A DNA stretch of 9,096 bases from an uncultured beta proteobacterium (lineage in GTDB: Bacteria > Pseudomonadota > Gammaproteobacteria > Burkholderiales > Burkholderiaceae_B): positions 1 through 9,096 of the forward strand of contig CAIYCP010000550.1 in NCBI GenBank assembly GCA_903924715.1, given 5' to 3'. Made by a program: the position numbers and the translations under genes. The notes below the pieces were generated by a model. The model did no database searches, was not told the origin of the DNA, and worked only from the letters and a program-made list of their open reading frames with translations. Shown one piece after another: positions 5,724 through 9,096 of this stretch (within the stretch, counting starts at the first letter, position 1; every line of letters starts with the position of its first letter).

Positions 5724-7079
5724 ATTGCTTTAAACGTAAAATTTTCTCGTCGACGTCTGTTGGCAGGCGCAGCTTCTGCTTCAGCACTATCTATTACCTC
5801 ACCCTTTATCAGAACTGCACACGCTGCTGGCAACCTGTCGATTGGCTTTTGGGATCATTGGGTTCCGGGTGCTAACGATTCTCTTACCAAGCTTTGTAAA
5901 GAATGGGGAGAAAAAGAGAAGGTCGATGTCAAAATTGATTACATCACTTCGCAGGGTAGCAAACTGCAACTCACCGCGGTGGCAGAGGCACAAGCCAAAT
6001 CCGGACACGACATTCTTCAATTGACAAGTTGGGATGCACCCAATCAGGCCAAGAACTTAGTACCGGTTGACGACATTGTGAATGCGGCAGTGCAAAAGAA
6101 CGGCAAAGCGATTGACGTCGTAGAGTATCTTGGAAAAGTCAATGGATCTTGGATTGGCGTACCCGCCACCAATGGCAGTCAAGTCAAAGGGCCTTGTGGC
6201 CGGATGGATCTTTTAGCTAAACATGCCGGTCTAGATATTGTCAAAATGTATCCAGGTGCAGATGGCAAACCAGACAAGGCGTTGCAAGATCAATGGACGT
6301 GGGACGCCTTTTTGTCGGCTGCTGAAAAGTGCCACAAAGGTGGTAATCCTTTTGGTTTAGGGCTCGGCCAGACAACGGATTCGGTGGACTGGGTCGGCGC
6401 ACTCTTTGCAGCCTTTGGTGCGATCTTAGTCGATGCAAAAGGCAATATCACCGTGAACTCTGATGCCACCAAGCAGGTGCTCGAGTATATGCAGCGCTTG
6501 GTGAAAGTCATTCCGGCTGACGTCTTTGCCTGGGACGATGCCTCGAATAATAAGTACCTGATTTCGGGACAAGGCTCACTGATCATGAACCCGCCTAGCG
6601 CTTGGGCAGTGGCAGTCAGAGATAATCCAAAAGTTGCAGAACAATGCTGGACTTTCCCGTCGCCCAAGGGGGCAAAAGGTCGTTTTGCCCCAGGGTTACC
6701 TTATTTTTGGGGCACGTGGAAGTGGTCGAAAAATATCTCTGCCGCAAAAAGCTTACTCACGCATTTGTCTGACAGAGCCAGCATCGAGAAAATGGTGATT
6801 GGCAGCGGCGGTTATGACATCCCTGGTTACTCTGGCCTTCGTGACTTCAAAACCTGGGCCGAGGTAGGCCCACCTGTAGGTGTCGCTTATAACTACCCAC
6901 CGCGTGGCGAAGAGGTGGTGTCTATTGCTGCGGCCCCTGCGCCCGTTGCGATTGCACAGCAAATTTACGCCCAGGCGACCATGACCAAGATGATTGCCAA
7001 GTGCACACAAGGCGGTGACTCGGTGGCCAAAGCAATTGGTTGGGCCTCCTCTGAACTTGAAGGCTTCATGCGAACCTAA
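5724..7079 (+). CDS. Tat-exported ABC transporter solute-binding protein (CUT1 type), probable ATT start
   Basis: This is the periplasmic binding subunit of the right importer, 451 aa when started at ATT 5724. The N-terminus is a classic twin-arginine signal: a short n-region, SRRRLL at 8-13, a hydrophobic stretch rich in Ala and Ser, and cleavage after Ala34 (TAHA/AG). This implies export in folded form by the Tat system. The mature part begins LSIGFWDHWVPGAND, then QLTSWDAPNQAKNLVPVDD, as in family 1 binding proteins. The only conventional in-frame alternative, TTG at 5664, would add 20 unusual residues before the signal and has no ribosome site, so ATT fits better. A sequencing error or an ATG-to-ATT mutation at 5726 should be kept in mind. 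It is the first gene of an operon with two permeases and an ATPase. The ligand is unknown. Confidence 0.88.
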   Translation: MALNVKFSRRRLLAGAASASALSITSPFIRTAHAAGNLSIGFWDHWVPGANDSLTKLCKEWGEKEKVDVKIDYITSQGSKLQLTAVAEAQAKSGHDILQLTSWDAPNQAKNLVPVDDIVNAAVQKNGKAIDVVEYLGKVNGSWIGVPATNGSQVKGPCGRMDLLAKHAGLDIVKMYPGADGKPDKALQDQWTWDAFLSAAEKCHKGGNPFGLGLGQTTDSVDWVGALFAAFGAILVDAKGNITVNSDATKQVLEYMQRLVKVIPADVFAWDDASNNKYLISGQGSLIMNPPSAWAVAVRDNPKVAEQCWTFPSPKGAKGRFAPGLPYFWGTWKWSKNISAAKSLLTHLSDRASIEKMVIGSGGYDIPGYSGLRDFKTWAEVGPPVGVAYNYPPRGEEVVSIAAAPAPVAIAQQIYAQATMTKMIAKCTQGGDSVAKAIGWASSELEGFMRT

Positions 7080-7102
7080 GCTCTAAGTCGGTATGCCATA
7101 TT

Positions 7103-7144
7103 GAACGGACATGGTTGTGCGCTTGAGTGCGCACACCATGGTTC
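7103..7144 (+). other. Strong intercistronic hairpin between binding-protein and permease genes
   Basis: CATGGT-t-GTGCGC (7110-7122) pairs with GCGCAC-ACCATG (7129-7140) around a 6-nt loop: 12 base pairs with one bulged T. An outer GAAC/GTTC pair (7103-7106 with 7141-7144) extends it. There is no T-run after it, so it is unlikely to be a full terminator. Hairpins in this position usually protect the binding-protein mRNA from 3' decay or lower permease expression, as known for malE-malF. Confidence 0.6.
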
Positions 7145-7179
7145 ACTCATCCGGTTGAAGGTCATTCTGGAAAATTTCA

Positions 7180-8106
7180 ATGGAACATGACGTGACGAGT
7201 TCGCAGGGTTCTGCAGCGCGCAGACCTATCACCATGAAAGTTTTTCTTCGGCGCAAGTCAACGGTGGCATTTTTGTTGGCCTTACCCTTGATCGTGCTGG
7301 TGACGACACTTGTGATTTACCCAGCGTTATTTTCTATGTATTTGGCGACCTTGAATAAATCGATGGAGCGGTTTGTCGGTCTGGACAACTTCACATTCTT
7401 GTTCAAGCGCGAAACGTTTTGGATGGTCGTCAAGCAGTCTTGTATTTTTGCTGTGACCGCAGTGGTCTTCAAGGCTGCGATTGGTTTTATGTTGGCACAT
7501 TTTGTTCACACAATCCCTGCCAAAGGCCAACGCAAGTGGCGTGGCATGTTGTTAATCCCCTGGGTGATTCCGCCAGCCATGAGTACTTTGGGCTGGTTCT
7601 GGTTGTTTGACCCAACCTATAGCGCACTGAATTGGATTTTTGTTCGTATCGGCATGGGTCCAGTCAATTGGCTTGGAGATCCTTTCTGGGCACGGTTTTC
7701 TGTCATTCTCGTCAATGTTTGGTATGGCGCACCTTTCTTTTTGATTATGTATTTAGCGGCTCTAAAGTCAGTGCCAGAACAATTGTTTGAGGCCGCCTCG
7801 ATTGATGGTGCAAACTGGTGGCAAAAAATTTGGTACATCACGCTACCAATGATGAGAAATATTATTTCTATCACGGTCTTGTTTTCTCTGATCGTCACTT
7901 TTTCTAATTTTGACATTGTTCGAATTCTGACCGCTGGCGGCCCTGTCGATCAAACGCATGTTTTTGCGACGTGGGCCTTCAACCTTGGCATACAAGGTAA
8001 CGATATCCCGTTAGGCGCGAGTGTCTCGCTGTTTATGCTGCCCATATTAGGGATTGCTGCGATATTCATTTTGCGTGGTGTTAACAAACGTGGAAACGAG
8101 GCCTAA
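7180..8106 (+). CDS. CUT1-type ABC transporter permease, MalF/UgpA-like
   Basis: This is the first channel subunit of the right importer, in the inner membrane. The 308 aa include a roughly 25-residue polar, basic N-terminal tail, a hydrophobic span at about 28-50, then YLATLNKSMERFVGLDNFTFLF and further spans. The EAA loop (about 200-223) is canonical, with Glu204-Ala-Ala, Asp209, Gly210 and ending in YITLP. The later segment FDIVRILTAGGPVDQTHVFATWAF corresponds to the UgpA-type GGP motif. GGA lies 8 nt before the ATG at 7180. Met19 is a second possible start close to the membrane span but has no ribosome site. It lies 100 bp after the binding-protein gene, across a hairpin, and 2 bp before the second permease gene. 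It is only distantly similar to the permease at 2166-3071, so the two importers are separate systems rather than a recent duplication. Confidence 0.95.
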   Translation: MEHDVTSSQGSAARRPITMKVFLRRKSTVAFLLALPLIVLVTTLVIYPALFSMYLATLNKSMERFVGLDNFTFLFKRETFWMVVKQSCIFAVTAVVFKAAIGFMLAHFVHTIPAKGQRKWRGMLLIPWVIPPAMSTLGWFWLFDPTYSALNWIFVRIGMGPVNWLGDPFWARFSVILVNVWYGAPFFLIMYLAALKSVPEQLFEAASIDGANWWQKIWYITLPMMRNIISITVLFSLIVTFSNFDIVRILTAGGPVDQTHVFATWAFNLGIQGNDIPLGASVSLFMLPILGIAAIFILRGVNKRGNEA

Positions 8107-8108
8107 TC

Positions 8109-9017
8109 GTGTCACAACATTCAATCGCAGTAAATAGCAATGTGGCACCAGTTCAGCGCAGCATGCAACGCAGTAGGCGCTGGGCCTTGCTCTGGTCTTA
8201 CTTTTTTCTGGTGCTGTTCGCAATCTTCTTTTTGATGCCTCCGATATACATGCTGATTACTTCACTCAAAGACAGCGGTGAAGTTTCAGCAGTGACGAAT
8301 CCGTGGTGGGTCAATCGTCCGACGTTTGATAATTACTTGGCGCTGTTTCGCTCAAGTGATTACCTGACGTTTTTCAGAAACTCGTGCGTGATTGCTGTGA
8401 TTGTTGTCGTTGTCACGATGTTGATCAGTATCCCTGCTGCGTTCTCGTTGTCGAGGATGAAGTTTTGGGGGTCGACCACGCTGGCCACAGGCGTCTTTCT
8501 GACCTATCTCGTACCTGATACCTTGTTGTTCATTCCGCTGTTTAAGATCTTCGCCTTTATCAATCAAACGACGGGCATTGAACTGATTAACCATTGGTGG
8601 GCGTTGATTATTATTTATCCCACCCTGACCGTACCTTTTGCCACTTGGATTTTGATTGCGTATTTTGCCTCGATTCCTAAAGAGCTAGACGAGGCCGCGT
8701 TGATTGATGGGGCCGGCTATTTTCAGATGCTGACAAAGATCTTTATTCCGGTTGCGATTCCGGGGATCATCGCTGCCATGATCTTTGCCTTTACGGTGGC
8801 TTGGTCTCAATTCTTGTATCCGTTGGCGTTCACGACCTCGGCAGACCAATTAGTGTTGCCGGTGGGGATCGTCACAACATTGATTAAGGGCGATGTCTAT
8901 AACTGGGGGCAGATTATGGCTGGTGCCTTGTTAGGGGCTGCACCTCCGTTGGTGATCTACGCTTTCCTGATGGACTATTACATTGCCGGGCTTACGGCAG
9001 GCGCTACAAAAGGATAA
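8109..9017 (+). CDS. CUT1-type ABC transporter permease, MalG/UgpE-like (GTG start)
   Basis: This is the second channel subunit of the right importer. The 302 aa start with a polar tail of about 25 residues, then a membrane span at about 26-50 and the family-typical periplasmic beginning (LITSLKDSGEVSAVTNPWW). Further spans follow. The EAA loop at about 188-215 reads LDEAALIDGAGYF, with Glu195-Ala-Ala, Asp200 and Gly201 intact, unlike its counterpart in the left importer. The C-terminal AFTVAWSQFLYPLAF segment is usual for MalG-like proteins. The GTG at 8109 follows the previous stop by 2 bp and is served by GAGG at 8098-8101, 7 nt upstream, inside the end of the first permease gene, so the pair is tightly coupled. 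The ATPase gene starts 4 bp after its stop. Ligand not identifiable. Confidence 0.95.
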   Translation: MSQHSIAVNSNVAPVQRSMQRSRRWALLWSYFFLVLFAIFFLMPPIYMLITSLKDSGEVSAVTNPWWVNRPTFDNYLALFRSSDYLTFFRNSCVIAVIVVVVTMLISIPAAFSLSRMKFWGSTTLATGVFLTYLVPDTLLFIPLFKIFAFINQTTGIELINHWWALIIIYPTLTVPFATWILIAYFASIPKELDEAALIDGAGYFQMLTKIFIPVAIPGIIAAMIFAFTVAWSQFLYPLAFTTSADQLVLPVGIVTTLIKGDVYNWGQIMAGALLGAAPPLVIYAFLMDYYIAGLTAGATKG

Positions 9018-9021
9018 TCAA

Positions 9022-9096
9022 ATGGCTCAGGTCAAGTTACAGCAACTCGTTAAAAACTATGACGACACGCCGGCAGTTCGCGGTATTGATCTAGAG
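9022..9096 (+). CDS. ABC transporter ATP-binding protein, UgpC/MsmX-like (first 25 codons only)
   Basis: The ATG at 9022 is preceded by AGGA at 9011-9014 with 7 nt spacing. The 25 residues in the window begin MAQVKLQQLVKNYDD and end VRGIDLE, which is the first beta strand and A-loop region (aromatic Tyr13) of CUT1-type ATPases. The Walker A motif lies beyond the window. Position directly after two permease genes makes this the energising subunit of the right importer. Since no ATPase is seen with the left importer, this protein might serve both, as MsmX-type ATPases do, but that is inference. Confidence 0.8.
   Translation, partial: MAQVKLQQLVKNYDDTPAVRGIDLE

Noticed and set aside
2166..9017. 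Recent duplication of one importer into the two arms
   Set aside because: The permease pairs differ throughout outside family motifs, the binding proteins use different export routes (Sec versus Tat), and gene order differs.
1..9096. CRISPR array, insertion sequence, integrase gene or toxin-antitoxin pair
   Set aside because: No regularly spaced repeats, terminal inverted repeats flanking a transposase, or recognisable recombinase or toxin sequences were seen on either strand.

Overview
The window looks like accessory chromosome from a proteobacterium of middling G+C. A betaproteobacterium (Burkholderiales) is the best guess, because a remnant of a Bug/TctC-type periplasmic binding protein is present and that family is strongly expanded there. 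This placement is inference and no marker gene confirms it.

Left arm (minus strand, 3071 down to 1): an ABC importer of the carbohydrate-uptake type (CUT1), transcribed leftward. It holds a MalF/UgpA-like permease, a MalG/UgpE-like permease overlapping it by 4 bp (ATGA), and a Sec-exported solute-binding protein that runs off the left edge. A sigma70-like promoter lies at about 3129-3157. No ATPase gene is visible in this arm.

Junction (about 3180-3740): a broken C-terminal third of a Bug-family binding protein (minus strand), a short stretch of unassigned sequence, then the 3' part of a Met(CAT)-like tRNA gene ending in CCA, followed by a strong GNRA-loop terminator hairpin. A tRNA 3' fragment without its 5' half is the usual scar of tRNA-targeted integration, so this is probably the end of a genomic island.

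Centre (3897-5531, plus): a full-length type I Baeyer-Villiger monooxygenase with both nucleotide-binding motifs, both family fingerprints and the catalytic Arg and Asp in place.

Right arm (plus strand, 5560-9096): a second CUT1 importer in the order binding protein, permease, permease, ATPase (only the first 25 codons of the ATPase are inside). The binding protein has a twin-arginine signal and appears to start at an ATT codon placed 8 nt after a perfect AGGAG. Upstream lies an exact FNR/ANR-type box (TTGAT-N4-ATCAA). A strong hairpin separates the binding-protein gene from the permease genes.

Together the genes suggest uptake of one or two organic solutes, with the oxygenase perhaps acting on a ketone. 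The substrates cannot be read from the sequence. No CRISPR array, insertion sequence, integrase or replication origin was seen.
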